From: Candidatus Fermentithermobacillaceae bacterium
Lineage (GTDB): Bacteria; Bacillota; Sulfobacillia; Fermentithermobacillales; Fermentithermobacillaceae
Direction: 5' to 3'
Assembly: GCA_018052455.1 (NCBI GenBank)
Contig: JAGPNE010000003.1
Coordinates: 53,283-106,431 of the forward strand
DNA length: 53,149 bases
Shown here: piece by piece, positions 25,481-34,340 of the stretch
Layout: every line of letters begins with the position of its first letter
Numbering within the stretch: position 1 is the stretch's first letter
Position numbers and translations under genes: made by a program
The notes under the pieces: generated by a model
What the model saw: the letters and a program-made list of their open reading frames with translations, nothing else
Databases searched by the model: none
What the model was told of the DNA's origin: nothing

Positions 25481-26800
25481 TCAACTCTTCTTACTCAGTT
25501 CGTCCAAGATTTCTAACAGTTCCTCCCGAACCTCGTCCTCGCCCTTATCAACTAGCTCCCTCGAACCCATTTGAGCGATATCGGAGGCCCCGCCTCCTCT
25601 TATGCCCCATTTCTCAGCAAGTTTCTCAACTATAGCCGAAGCACTAACATCTTCTCGCTCCATTGACCCTGAAGCCGGGCAAGCAACTACCAAAGAAAAT
25701 CGGGGAGCACAAGAGAACAGTACCACAATATTGTTAGTCGCTTCGGCCACGCTCCTACACATGATCTTGAGATCGGGAATGTCTTTCCCTTCAACTCGTT
25801 TCACGAAAAAACCGTGACTTTGGCCCAGGTTAGTGTTCTTAGGACTATTCACCTCTTCTATGAGACCTCTGATCTCATAAGATACGAGGTCCTTTTTCAG
25901 AACCTGTAGTTCCTTGTTGAGCTGGTTAGAGCGCTCAGCCTGAAGCACTACTGCCTCATAAAGATCCCTATAGCTCACCGAAAGCGCCTGAGCTGTGCTG
26001 AAAAGGATTTTTTCCTTCTCTCTGAGATCCCGAAGAGCCCTCCTGCCGCATCTGAATAATACCCTGACCCCAGCATGGGCCCTTTCAATCTGATTTATCT
26101 TTATGATCCCAACCTCTCCCGTGGCTTCTACATGAGTTCCGCCACATGCGCATGCGTCGAAATCGCCTACATATACAACACGTATCTTCGCAGAGTCAGT
26201 AGGAATCCGTCTGCGGATATTCGGAGGAACTTGGGCCTGTTCGTAATCTTTGACTTGGACATGCAAGTTCTTGAACACAATTTCGTTTGCTAAGTCCTCC
26301 ACAAGCACCAGCAGATTCTCTGCAACCGCAGGAACATCTAAGTCAATAGATACATACTCGACTCCTAGGTGAAATCCGACCGTTTTCGCTCCGCATACTT
26401 CCTCAAACGCTCTAGAAAGAATGTGCTGGCCGGTGTGCTGTTGCATAAGATCGAACCTATGACCCCAATCTACCTTACCGCAGACAGTCTGCCCAGGCGA
26501 TAAGATATCCTCACCCTGGCTGCAAATTACATGAACAACTCTTCCATCCTCTTCAAACACCCTGACAACGGTGTAAGTATGGTCTACGTCCTCCGCTTCG
26601 AAATTGACCGCTGAGGCGACAGGCAAAATAATACCCTGATCAGAAGGCTGTCCACCTCCCTCCGGGTAGAATAGAGTCCTATCCAAAACCACGAACAGTT
26701 GTCCCGCTTCTTGCCAGATTTCGGTTACTGTGGCGCAAAACTCCGTATCATAAGGGTCTTCCCAGTACATCTTGACTGTATCCACAACGATCTCCCTCAT
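25481..26800 (-). CDS. alanyl-tRNA editing protein, AlaX-L type with DHHA1 domain
   Basis: Free-standing editing enzyme of 439 residues that hydrolyses Ser-tRNA(Ala) or Gly-tRNA(Ala). The N-terminal barrel carries FYPEGGGQPSDQG, the zinc site is HTGQH (about residue 120) plus CACGGTH (about 212), and a DHHA1-like domain occupies the C-terminus (GGGASDIAQMGS replaces the usual GGGGRP-type loop). A coiled segment at about 260-310 joins the two. The ATG at 26800 has only a weak SD; a GTG five codons in, after AGGGAG, may be the true start. The promoter region is shared with the divergent DUF1614 gene and contains a GTGCA-GAG-TGCAC palindrome (26809-26821) just before the start. Confidence 0.93.
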   Translation of the reverse strand: MREIVVDTVKMYWEDPYDTEFCATVTEIWQEAGQLFVVLDRTLFYPEGGGQPSDQGIILPVASAVNFEAEDVDHTYTVVRVFEEDGRVVHVICSQGEDILSPGQTVCGKVDWGHRFDLMQQHTGQHILSRAFEEVCGAKTVGFHLGVEYVSIDLDVPAVAENLLVLVEDLANEIVFKNLHVQVKDYEQAQVPPNIRRRIPTDSAKIRVVYVGDFDACACGGTHVEATGEVGIIKINQIERAHAGVRVLFRCGRRALRDLREKEKILFSTAQALSVSYRDLYEAVVLQAERSNQLNKELQVLKKDLVSYEIRGLIEEVNSPKNTNLGQSHGFFVKRVEGKDIPDLKIMCRSVAEATNNIVVLFSCAPRFSLVVACPASGSMEREDVSASAIVEKLAEKWGIRGGGASDIAQMGSRELVDKGEDEVREELLEILDELSKKS

Positions 26801-26831
26801 TCTTCATAGTGCAGAGTGCACCTATTCTTTC

Positions 26832-26861
26832 TTGACGCCCAACATATATTCAGTATATACA
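26832..26861 (+). promoter_or_regulatory. promoter of the DUF1614 gene
   Basis: TTGACG (26832-26837) with TATACA (26856-26861, 18-bp spacer) or TATATA (26854-26859, 16-bp). Start predicted near 26868, giving about 43 leader bases before the GTG at 26911. Confidence 0.55.
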
Positions 26862-26910
26862 AAACACACGAACCTATCCCATGATCCGCTTATCTTGGCC
26901 TTCTTGAAAT

Positions 26911-27669
26911 GTGACGTGCCTTCCGTATATTCTATACTTGGACCATAAGACTAGTATGCTCGAGAAGATCCAGGAAAGGTGTTTGCCTGTAACCGAGACT
27001 TCATCAGAAAGGCGGTCTGTCTCAGTGCTAACTCTTTACATTTTATTCATGCTGATCTTAGGGATTCCCGCCCTTTTCTTTTTGCTCTATCTCAACGTTG
27101 CTACCTTATCCTTCGAGGCCTTGGGGCTGTCGCCTCAAGGAGCATTTTTCTTGTTCGCTTTCTCGCTAGTAGGAAGCGTCATCAATATTCCTATAAAGCG
27201 TGAGCAGGTTGTGCATCACCCTAACCGCACCATGTTCCCAATGTTCTTCTACTATCCTCCTGTGGTCTCGGAACAAGTAATCGCCATCAATGTTGGAGGT
27301 GCATTAGTACCTCTTGTTTTCAGCGTATACTTGATGTTTCGCGCTCCGTTCCTGCAAACACTGCTATGCACTGCCCTAGTAGCCTTGATTTGTTACTTTA
27401 TAGCAAGACCCATACCGGGAAAAGGTATAGTACTGCCTGCAATGGTGCCTCCTCTTGCGGCGGCTTTAGTCTCCATGCTGTTTGCAAAAAACAATCCAGG
27501 TGCGGCGGCCTACATAGCAGGGACCATCGGTACACTCGTTGGGGCAGATCTGTTGCATCTTGAAGATATGAAGCGGACCGGATCAGGAGTTCTATCTATC
27601 GGCGGCGCGGGCGTCTACGACGGTGTTTTCCTTGCAGGACTAGTAGCAGCGTTTTTAGCGGCAGTGTAA
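26911..27669 (+). CDS. DUF1614 membrane protein
   Basis: Integral membrane protein of up to 252 residues with about seven helices. DUF1614-type features are the first helix (LYILFMLILGIPALFFLLYL), FSLVGSVINIPI, the stretch around VSEQVIAINVGGALVPL, NNPGAAAYIAGTIGTLVGADLLHL, and the C-terminal SIGGAGVYDGVFLAGLVA. Function unknown; the conserved Asp and Gly residues near the last two helices suggest a transporter or membrane enzyme. The GTG start at 26911 lacks an SD; ATG 26956 is an alternative. It precedes the M20D amidohydrolase by 42 bases and may be cotranscribed. Confidence 0.82.
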   Translation: MTCLPYILYLDHKTSMLEKIQERCLPVTETSSERRSVSVLTLYILFMLILGIPALFFLLYLNVATLSFEALGLSPQGAFFLFAFSLVGSVINIPIKREQVVHHPNRTMFPMFFYYPPVVSEQVIAINVGGALVPLVFSVYLMFRAPFLQTLLCTALVALICYFIARPIPGKGIVLPAMVPPLAAALVSMLFAKNNPGAAAYIAGTIGTLVGADLLHLEDMKRTGSGVLSIGGAGVYDGVFLAGLVAAFLAAV

Positions 27670-27711
27670 GCAGAAACTCAGTACTTTTGGTCATAGACAA
27701 TTAGACTGGAA

Positions 27712-28941
27712 ATGAGGGAAAACAAATTGGACAAGCACGTGTATCCAGAAAGAAGTACCAACTACTCACAAAAAAAGAAAGAGATAGTGGCAGCTATCGA
27801 TGCTCTGAGACCAGTAGTCGAGGACGTGGCTGAATCGCTGTATAGAAACCCCGAGTTAGGACTCGAGGAGTTTTATGCAGTGTCCAAACTAACTGAAATC
27901 CTCGCCGAACATGGTTTTGAGATGGAAAAAGAGGTAGCAGGATTACCTACGTCTTTTCAAGGTAGGGCAGGAGATAAGGGACCGAGGATTGCGTTCATGG
28001 CCGAATACGACGCCTTGCCTGGAATCGGCCATGGCTGTGGACACAACCTTATAGCTGCAAGTGCCATAGCCGCTGCCATAGGTGTCAAGCAATGTCTAGC
28101 GCCAGAAGAAACCGAGGTCACCTGGATAGTACTGGGCACCCCCGCAGAAGAGACCATAGGCGGAAAAGTAGTGATGGCGGAAGCAGGAGTTTTTGCAAAC
28201 ATCGACGCGGCTTTCATCGCTCACCCAGGTCAAGTCAATTCGCTCGGAGGCTCGTCATGGGCTTCGCATCCCATCGAAATGACATTCCATGGAAGATCAG
28301 CCCACGCGGGAGGAAATCCACAGGCAGGAATAAATGCCCTTGATGCGTGTGTTTCTGCTTATACAAACATTAGGATGATGAAGAATCATCTTAGGGATGA
28401 TGCAAGATTGGCAGGCATCATCACGAACGGTGGAGACGCGCCCAACATAGTCCCGGAAAGAGCAACAGCCAGGTTCACGGTCCGTTCCAAAGATTCTCGC
28501 TATCTTGAGGAAGTAGTTCTCCCAAAGGTTAAACAGTGCGCCCAAGGCGCGGCCGAAGCTGTAGGTGCTACAGTTGAGTTCCGACATTATGAACCTCTTT
28601 TCCAAGAAACTTTGGAATATCCGGTGCTAGCATCAATAGCAAAGGAGAATTTCGAATATTTGGGACAAGAATTGCCGGAACTAGACATTGAAGGAGGTGG
28701 GGGAGTCACCGACGTTGGTAGCGTAACGTGGCAAACTCCCTGCATACAGATTTCTTTCGGCATGACTGACGCCCGGGGGCATTCAAGAGAAATGGCAGAT
28801 GACACTGTACGTCCAAGAGCAATCGAAGCGACCCTAGTAGCAGCCAAAGTTATGGCTTTGTCAGCGATGGAACTCATATACAAGCCTGAGCTCCTAGAAG
28901 AGGCCAAAACATATCTAAAAGAAAAACGTGGCGATAAATAG
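27712..28941 (+). CDS. M20D amidohydrolase, AbgB/carboxypeptidase-like
   Basis: Metal-dependent aminoacylase of 409 residues. Metal and active-site motifs: EYDALPGIGHGCGHN (about residues 100-112), GTPAEETIGGK with the catalytic Glu pair, the dimerisation-domain motif HGRSAHAGGNPQAGINALDA (about 196-213), and the C-terminal GVTDVGSVTWQTPCIQI. The DVGSVTWQTPC and GHSREMA stretches resemble the p-aminobenzoyl-glutamate hydrolase/AbgB group; N-acyl amino acids or short peptides are likely substrates. The ATG at 27712 has a poor SD; TTG five codons later follows GAGG at nine bases. It heads the plus-strand group running to PepV. Confidence 0.9.
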   Translation: MRENKLDKHVYPERSTNYSQKKKEIVAAIDALRPVVEDVAESLYRNPELGLEEFYAVSKLTEILAEHGFEMEKEVAGLPTSFQGRAGDKGPRIAFMAEYDALPGIGHGCGHNLIAASAIAAAIGVKQCLAPEETEVTWIVLGTPAEETIGGKVVMAEAGVFANIDAAFIAHPGQVNSLGGSSWASHPIEMTFHGRSAHAGGNPQAGINALDACVSAYTNIRMMKNHLRDDARLAGIITNGGDAPNIVPERATARFTVRSKDSRYLEEVVLPKVKQCAQGAAEAVGATVEFRHYEPLFQETLEYPVLASIAKENFEYLGQELPELDIEGGGGVTDVGSVTWQTPCIQISFGMTDARGHSREMADDTVRPRAIEATLVAAKVMALSAMELIYKPELLEEAKTYLKEKRGDK

Positions 28942-28961
28942 CACAGGCATGCTAAACTACC

Positions 28962-28995
28962 CCCTCCCTAATTGCGATATATGGCTTAGGGAGGG
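28962..28995 (+). repeat. hairpin covering an SD site
   Basis: Perfect 10-bp stem CCCTCCCTAA / TTAGGGAGGG with a 14-base loop, in the gap after the M20D gene. The right arm overlaps the GGGAGGGAG SD of the next gene (TTG at 29003). It has no T-run, so translational control is a better guess than termination. Confidence 0.6.
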
Positions 28996-29002
28996 AGTTA
29001 AA

Positions 29003-29695
29003 TTGGCAAACTGTTCATCGTGTGGCGCATCAAACTTGGGAATCGGTCGTACCGACCTGGTCTTAGTTGATGGCCTCTGGTACTGCAAGAAATGTATTAT
29101 TAAAAAGGGCAAGATCAAATGTCATCTCTGCGGCAAAGAACCATTTTCTTCTGATGAACATTTCAAGACGATTGACGGGGAGTATCTTTGCACCTCATGT
29201 ATAGAGAAACAAGGGATTATGAAGAAATATGACTATATTATGTCATCTGTAATGGCCTCTAGGCCAAAACCAGCTACTCCTCCTGCGGCGGCTGGTGACG
29301 GAAAGGTCTCTTTGAAGGCTTTGGGAGCCCTAGGTGATCTGCTGCAAAGCAACATTGATCCGAATGAAGAAATTGAGGTAGCCGTAGTTGGTAACACTGG
29401 AGAGGGACTTGCTTGCTCTTCGAAGCACGTCTTTATCTTGAAGTCTGGTATGGTCACAGGCTCTATAACTGGGAAGAAGTGCATTAAGTATCCGTGGAAC
29501 ACAGTATCGGGAATTGAGATAAAAGAAGGGGCCCTTTACGGTCTCATAGAGATAAAGGGAACTGGGCTTCCTTCACATGACGCGCAGGACATTAACAAGG
29601 CCAAACAGTCTGAGAACGCAGTGACTTTCCTAGCTTCAAAGAGACGAGATTTTGATAGCGCTATGCCTAAACTGCAAAGCTACATTAGAGGCTAA
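29003..29695 (+). CDS. LIM-like zinc-finger protein with PH-like domain
   Basis: 230 residues, not a protein I can name. The N-terminus has four CxxC pairs (residues 4/7, 28/31, 40/43, 63/66) in a LIM-like double zinc-finger arrangement, then an Ala/Pro linker (about 85-100). A C-terminal domain of about 100 residues resembles bacterial PH-like (bPH) domains: SSKHVFILKSG, then the basic GKKCIKYPWNTVSGIEIK and LYGLIEIKGTG. No membrane segment. The start is a TTG eight bases after GGGAGG; the longer ATG frame at 28928 overlaps the previous gene and would put the hairpin inside the coding region. A scaffold or lipid/protein-binding role would fit such domains, but no function can be assigned. 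Confidence 0.75.
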   Translation: MANCSSCGASNLGIGRTDLVLVDGLWYCKKCIIKKGKIKCHLCGKEPFSSDEHFKTIDGEYLCTSCIEKQGIMKKYDYIMSSVMASRPKPATPPAAAGDGKVSLKALGALGDLLQSNIDPNEEIEVAVVGNTGEGLACSSKHVFILKSGMVTGSITGKKCIKYPWNTVSGIEIKEGALYGLIEIKGTGLPSHDAQDINKAKQSENAVTFLASKRRDFDSAMPKLQSYIRG

Positions 29696-30001
29696 CGTGG
29701 GCGGTTCTGCAATTAACGCTAACGCAGACATATAACTGCCCGTAGTTGCTATTCTGAGATTGGCAGTTCTTGGATGGTCGAATAGTCCTAATTGTGCATA
29801 CCACGTTTTTCTTCGATACACCTCCTGTTTCTTAAGGTCTATGACCGCAGGAGGATCTTCATTTTATTCGCAATGAAACTCGCCACCATCCCTCAATTTG
29901 ATTATAATTGCTTGGAAGTTATGCATACTTTGGACACCCGGGTCTCGGAATCGACAGTTGGTGAGACATGGCTGCCAGTCGGCATAGAGGGGGGCAACAC
30001 A
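29696..30001. other. 306-base gap between zinc-finger and decarboxylase genes
   Basis: Contains an 8-bp hairpin (CCTCCTGT 29821-29828 / GCAGGAGG 29847-29854) followed by a T-rich stretch, a possible weak terminator for the gene before it. Downstream lies the promoter at 29880-29908. A reading frame continues upstream of the decarboxylase start through this region to 29792, with AGGAGG at 29849 but no standard start at the right distance. No RNA gene is recognised. Confidence 0.5.
29880..29908 (+). promoter_or_regulatory. promoter of the decarboxylase gene
   Basis: TCGCCA (29880-29885), 17-bp spacer, perfect TATAAT (29903-29908); start near 29915. This lies downstream of the more distal in-frame ATG codons (29792, 29873) and therefore supports the GTG at 30002. 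Confidence 0.5.
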
Positions 30002-31561
30002 GTGAACACAAATTCTCAGTGCGTGCGTTACAATGAAGCACAGTATGGCACTCATGTAATTCCAAACGCAGCAAATTACATTCTGGATCAAACCAAGACT
30101 CCCATCATAGACGCACTTAGCGCCTATCGTGATACAGTTCGCTTCCATATGCCTGGGCATAGAGGTGGAAAGAGCGCCGATCCCGATGTTCTATCTGTCA
30201 TAGGTCAGCAGGCTTTTTCTCATGACGTAACAGGCGTCCCTGGCATGGATGACCTCCATGAACCTACAGGATGCATTAAAGAGGCACAGGATCTTGCTGC
30301 ATCCTTGTTTGGTGCTGACAAGACCTATTTCGTAGTCAACGGAACATCAGGAGCTATTCAGACGATGACACTGGCTGTAATCAACGATGGAGATTCCATT
30401 ATCATACCTAGGAACATTCATAAGTCAGTCCTGTCTGCACTAATTCTCTCAGGGGCCAAGCCAGTTTTCCTTCTGCCGTCTTACGATCCATATCTGGGAT
30501 TTGCTCTTGGAGTCGAGGAAAACTCCCTTTCTGAAACCTTAACCAAAGACCCGGATGGCCAGAAAGCAAAGGCCGTTTTCATGGTCAATCCTACCTATTA
30601 TGGGACATCTCAGGATCTCACTAGTGTATCGGAACTGATTCATAGCCTCGGGAAGACTCTATTGGTAGATGAAGCACACGGACCGCACTTTCGTTTTCAT
30701 CCCGAACTGCCAAAACCGGCGCTGGAGTCTGGAGCCGACGCCGTATCTCAGGGAGCCCATAAGATGATTGGAGCTCTAACCCAAGCATCGTTCCTCCACA
30801 TAAAGGAAGGACGAATTGACCCCGCGCGGCTAAAGGCATCTTTTCAGTATCTTGCCTCAACAAGCCCGTCATATTTGCTTATGGCGTCTTTGGACAGTGC
30901 TCGCAAACAGATGGCTCTATACGGAACACAGCTTCTGGATCATGCGTTAGGCCTTGCCGATGACCTAAGAAGAGAGGTAAACAACATTCCAGGGCTCTAC
31001 TGTTTTGGCAAAGAGATTACCAAGAATGCCGCTGTAGAAGAATTTGATCCAACCAAGGTCACAATAACTGTTAGGGAGCTGGGCATAACCGGCTACCAGG
31101 CAGAAAAGTATCTTCGCCACGAAAAGGGAATCCAGGTGGAGATGTCAGACTTGTACAACGTTCTTGTGATCGTAAGCTACGCCAACACCTCCGAGGACGT
31201 ATCTCTTCTTGTCAGAGCCCTGCGCGACCTGGTTCAGGCAGTAGCAAACGGTAGCCTTCCAAAGAATCTCCTTGCGTGCCAAAAATCGATCCCATCTTTG
31301 CCGGGCATACCAAAGATGGCCCTTGTCCCACGGGCAGCTGTACAACGCCCCTGGGAACGAGCGCTTCTGGATAGCAGCGTAGGAAGAATCAGCGCAGAAG
31401 TGGTCACCTGCTACCCTCCAGGAATACCCATCTTGTACCCGGGCGAAGTGATCTCTCAAGAGACGGTTGAGTATCTCCATGTAATCAGGCATCTTGCATT
31501 TGGTATCTCGGGTCCCGAGGATAGGACATTGACAACCCTTCGAGTAGTCAAAGACTCATAG
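30002..31561 (+). CDS. Orn/Lys/Arg decarboxylase family (YaaO/SpeA-like)
   Basis: Fold-type I PLP decarboxylase of 519 residues. Motifs: FHMPGHRGGKSADPDVL near the N-terminus, VNGTSGAIQTM for cofactor phosphate, LLVDEAHGPHF (Asp223, His226) and Schiff-base Lys254 in SQGAHKMIGAL. The C-terminal domain is the usual small one. Likely reaction is decarboxylation of arginine, lysine or ornithine to a polyamine; the substrate cannot be told apart by eye. The GTG start follows GAGGGGGG at seven bases; a longer frame to 29792 adds up to 70 residues without family likeness. PepV follows by 25 bases. A putrescine-type aminotransferase lies 9 kb away and could act on its product. Confidence 0.88.
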   Translation: MNTNSQCVRYNEAQYGTHVIPNAANYILDQTKTPIIDALSAYRDTVRFHMPGHRGGKSADPDVLSVIGQQAFSHDVTGVPGMDDLHEPTGCIKEAQDLAASLFGADKTYFVVNGTSGAIQTMTLAVINDGDSIIIPRNIHKSVLSALILSGAKPVFLLPSYDPYLGFALGVEENSLSETLTKDPDGQKAKAVFMVNPTYYGTSQDLTSVSELIHSLGKTLLVDEAHGPHFRFHPELPKPALESGADAVSQGAHKMIGALTQASFLHIKEGRIDPARLKASFQYLASTSPSYLLMASLDSARKQMALYGTQLLDHALGLADDLRREVNNIPGLYCFGKEITKNAAVEEFDPTKVTITVRELGITGYQAEKYLRHEKGIQVEMSDLYNVLVIVSYANTSEDVSLLVRALRDLVQAVANGSLPKNLLACQKSIPSLPGIPKMALVPRAAVQRPWERALLDSSVGRISAEVVTCYPPGIPILYPGEVISQETVEYLHVIRHLAFGISGPEDRTLTTLRVVKDS

Positions 31562-31586
31562 AACAATAGAAAGAGGTGGATAGCCA

Positions 31587-33026
31587 ATGGATCAGAAAGA
31601 ATTTGCTTCTTATCTGCAAAACTGGATCCCAAAGCACTCCGACGACATCATCTCGTCACTGCTAGATCTTATATCCATACCTAGTACTGAAGAAACAGCC
31701 GGTGAAGGCCAGCCATTCGGACCTCAAGTAGCTAGGGCTTTTGATTTCTACACTAAAAAGGCCGGAGATTTCGGCATATCTTTCAAAAATGTGGACGGAT
31801 ACGCAGTTCATGCTGAGATAGGAACCGGTGAAGAGCTGGCCATGGCGCTTACTCATGTAGACATAGTTCCTATCGGCACTGGATGGACAAGAAATCCGCT
31901 TGGCGAAGTCTACGAAGGAAAGGTATTCGGAAGAGGGGCACAGGACAACAAGGGGCCAACCATTGCCTGCCTATATGCTTTGAAAGCCATCAAGGAAAGC
32001 GGCGCGCCCCTAAGAAGGCGCATACGTCATGTTGTTGGAGGCAACGAGGAATCAGGCTTCCGTTGTGTAAGACACTACTTTGAGGTTGAGGAGCAGCCGA
32101 CATACGGCTTTTCTCCCGACGCCGTCTTTCCGCTGGTCTACGCTGAAAAAGGAAGCATGAACGTAAAAGTAACCGTTGCCGTAGAAGAAGGTCTATACTC
32201 TCTCTTTGAGATTTCCGGGGGAGAAAGGTCAAATATTGTTCCCGAAAGAGCAACTGCCACGCTTAAGGTTCCCGAAGGGGAAGAGCAAAATGTCGTTTTG
32301 CTGCTCAGAACATTCATCCCAAGCGTGACCACAACCATAGGCGGTCCCGGACCGTTGTCCTTTGAGTTCAACGTCGGGCCCGGTAGCATCACCATCAATT
32401 GCACTGGAAAAGCATGTCATGCTTCAGTACCCTGGGAAGGGTCTAATTCTGTCGCGGCAATCTTGCACCTTGTATCCCATCTTGGTGAGAAATTGGGTTC
32501 TTGCGATCTGTTGAAGTTCGCCGCTGATGCTGCAGACATATACGGGAAAGGGCTAGACATAGAGTGTGAAGACGATATCTCCGGAAAACTGTCATGCAAC
32601 TTGGGAGTATGCCAGACCTCACATGAAAACGGCAGGACCGTTGTTAGCGCAATATACAATATCCGATACCCTGTAAAAGCTTCAGGAGAAGAGCTTAGGC
32701 AACGCGTAACTGCATGCCCAAGGCCAAAAACCGACGGCCTTGCGGTAGAAGTAGTGAGCTTGAGCAACTCCCACTATACGGACCCAAATTCATTTCTTGT
32801 GCAGAAATTGCTGGAGGTATATCGCGAGGAAACAGGCGATAATTCACCACCCATAGCCATAGGTGGAGGGACATACGCAAAGGTGATACCTGGCGGGGTA
32901 GCTTATGGGCCTGTCATGCCGGGTGCGGTAGAGACCGCTCACCAGGCAGATGAGTTCATTTCCATAGAAGACCTGCTCCTATTGGTTAAGATATATGCAA
33001 GGGCGCTGTTTTCGCTCGCTCAATAA
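31587..33026 (+). CDS. pepV: dipeptidase PepV-like, M20 family
   Basis: Dizinc dipeptidase of 479 residues. Motifs: THVDIVPIGTGW with the first metal His-Asp, GRGAQDNKGPTIACLYAL with the bridging Asp, and GGNEESGFRCVRHYF with the catalytic and metal Glu pair (about residues 150-158). The lid domain is followed by a C-terminal region with GGGTYAKVIPGGVAYGPVMPG and the last metal His in ETAHQADEF. PepV cleaves dipeptides with broad range, including beta-Ala and D-Ala N-termini in some species. ATG start after AAAGAGGTGG. Its stop overlaps the stop of the convergent Ste24 gene by seven bases. Confidence 0.92.
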   Translation: MDQKEFASYLQNWIPKHSDDIISSLLDLISIPSTEETAGEGQPFGPQVARAFDFYTKKAGDFGISFKNVDGYAVHAEIGTGEELAMALTHVDIVPIGTGWTRNPLGEVYEGKVFGRGAQDNKGPTIACLYALKAIKESGAPLRRRIRHVVGGNEESGFRCVRHYFEVEEQPTYGFSPDAVFPLVYAEKGSMNVKVTVAVEEGLYSLFEISGGERSNIVPERATATLKVPEGEEQNVVLLLRTFIPSVTTTIGGPGPLSFEFNVGPGSITINCTGKACHASVPWEGSNSVAAILHLVSHLGEKLGSCDLLKFAADAADIYGKGLDIECEDDISGKLSCNLGVCQTSHENGRTVVSAIYNIRYPVKASGEELRQRVTACPRPKTDGLAVEVVSLSNSHYTDPNSFLVQKLLEVYREETGDNSPPIAIGGGTYAKVIPGGVAYGPVMPGAVETAHQADEFISIEDLLLLVKIYARALFSLAQ

Positions 33027-34258
33027 TCGTCTTTTGCCGGGGGAAAAGTGTTTTTGAATTGCTCAGCCAGGGCAATCCTCTCCATAGTGGTAGGATGTGA
33101 GAATGCAAACCACCTAATAAACGGTGGCGGAGATACGTCACTTAAGTTTGCCCTGGCCAATCCTATCATGGCCGATGTGAAAGACTGTACATCGCCTGTA
33201 AGCTCTAAGGAAAACTCGTCTGCCTCAACTTCGTGCTTCCTAGATACAAATGAGCTCACAGGTGTTGTAACATACGATACAAGTATCGAAAATAGGACCA
33301 AGCACAAGAAAAACCTCTGAAAATCTATTGCCAAAAAACCTTGCTTCGCTGGCTCAAACATAAAGGAAAACGCAATGATTATAGCAAAAGTTCCGAGAGT
33401 AGACGCCAGTATACCCTTTATTAGGTGCCCCATCTTCCAGTGCCCTAGTTCATGAGCCAACACAAGCTTTACCTCTTCGATAGACTGAGTTTCAATAAGA
33501 TTGTCATATAGGACTACCTGTCTGGTCCAACCTATTCCAGTAAAGTAGGCATTAGTTCTCGCCGTCTTGCGCGAAGCCTCCATAACAAGCACCTTATCAA
33601 CGCTCAGACCGGCTTTCTGTGTAAGTTCCTTTATCTCGGCCAAAAGCTCCGGATCTTCTAGAGAAACAAACTTATCGAACATAGGCGCAATGACCAACGG
33701 ATATATGTACGCAATGAGAATGCTGCCGAAGAAGAATATGAGTGTCAAAAGGTACTGCCACCGACTAGGAAACCTAACAATGAGAAATGCAGCTCCTCCT
33801 CCTAACAGTGCGTAAACCACTATCTCTAGCAGTGTGCCTTTTAGCATCTCCGCCAACCAACCAGCAAATGATAGCCGGGAAAGGCCAAATGCCTTCTCAA
33901 GGAAGTATCCTTTGTATAACCCAAATGGAAATTGGATAACCAACAGCAAGAGAGCGCACTCAACCGATAGGACACCTCCGACAAAAAAGGCGTTACGCGG
34001 AGATATCAGTTCCGTATCGGATAGACCCAGAGCACAAGGGCCTTTCATTTTCGCCGCTACAAAAAGATAAATGGCTATGAATGTTGCAATGGCTTCAAAG
34101 CCAGTAGCTAAGTAGGAAAGATCTGCCCTCTGAAAAGCTTGTTCCAAAAAAGATTTATCGAAGTACCTTAGCGCATCCTGGGGGAATGGTCTCGGCAAGA
34201 GTGCGGACACAACCCAAACAAAGCCAAAGCCAATTGAAAGGATGAGAAGTACTTTCAT
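33020..34258 (-). CDS. M48 membrane metalloprotease, Ste24/CAAX-protease type
   Basis: Integral membrane zinc protease of 412 residues with about seven membrane helices. The zinc motif HELGH (LVLAHELGHWKMGH, about residue 270) and the third ligand region EVEADEFSLELTG (about 350) are intact, and ARTNAYFTGIG precedes them as in Ste24p. Eukaryotic Ste24 trims prenylated proteins; bacterial members probably take part in membrane protein quality control. The start is the ATG six bases after GGGGGA; the longer frame to 34321 is unlikely. It follows the CapD-type gene by 82 bases on the same strand. Confidence 0.9.
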   Translation of the reverse strand: MKVLLILSIGFGFVWVVSALLPRPFPQDALRYFDKSFLEQAFQRADLSYLATGFEAIATFIAIYLFVAAKMKGPCALGLSDTELISPRNAFFVGGVLSVECALLLLVIQFPFGLYKGYFLEKAFGLSRLSFAGWLAEMLKGTLLEIVVYALLGGGAAFLIVRFPSRWQYLLTLIFFFGSILIAYIYPLVIAPMFDKFVSLEDPELLAEIKELTQKAGLSVDKVLVMEASRKTARTNAYFTGIGWTRQVVLYDNLIETQSIEEVKLVLAHELGHWKMGHLIKGILASTLGTFAIIIAFSFMFEPAKQGFLAIDFQRFFLCLVLFSILVSYVTTPVSSFVSRKHEVEADEFSLELTGDVQSFTSAMIGLARANLSDVSPPPFIRWFAFSHPTTMERIALAEQFKNTFPPAKDDY

Positions 34259-34340
34259 GCTGAGTCCCCCAAAGGCATTCGTCTGATTTAGTGATGGACG
34301 CACTCTATGTACTTGAGGCATAAATTATCACCAGACCTCG

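Noticed and set aside
29636..29821. 61-codon minus-strand frame next to AGGAGGTG
   Set aside because: Its GTG start is part of the SD-like sequence itself, leaving no spacing; it is antisense to the zinc-finger gene end.
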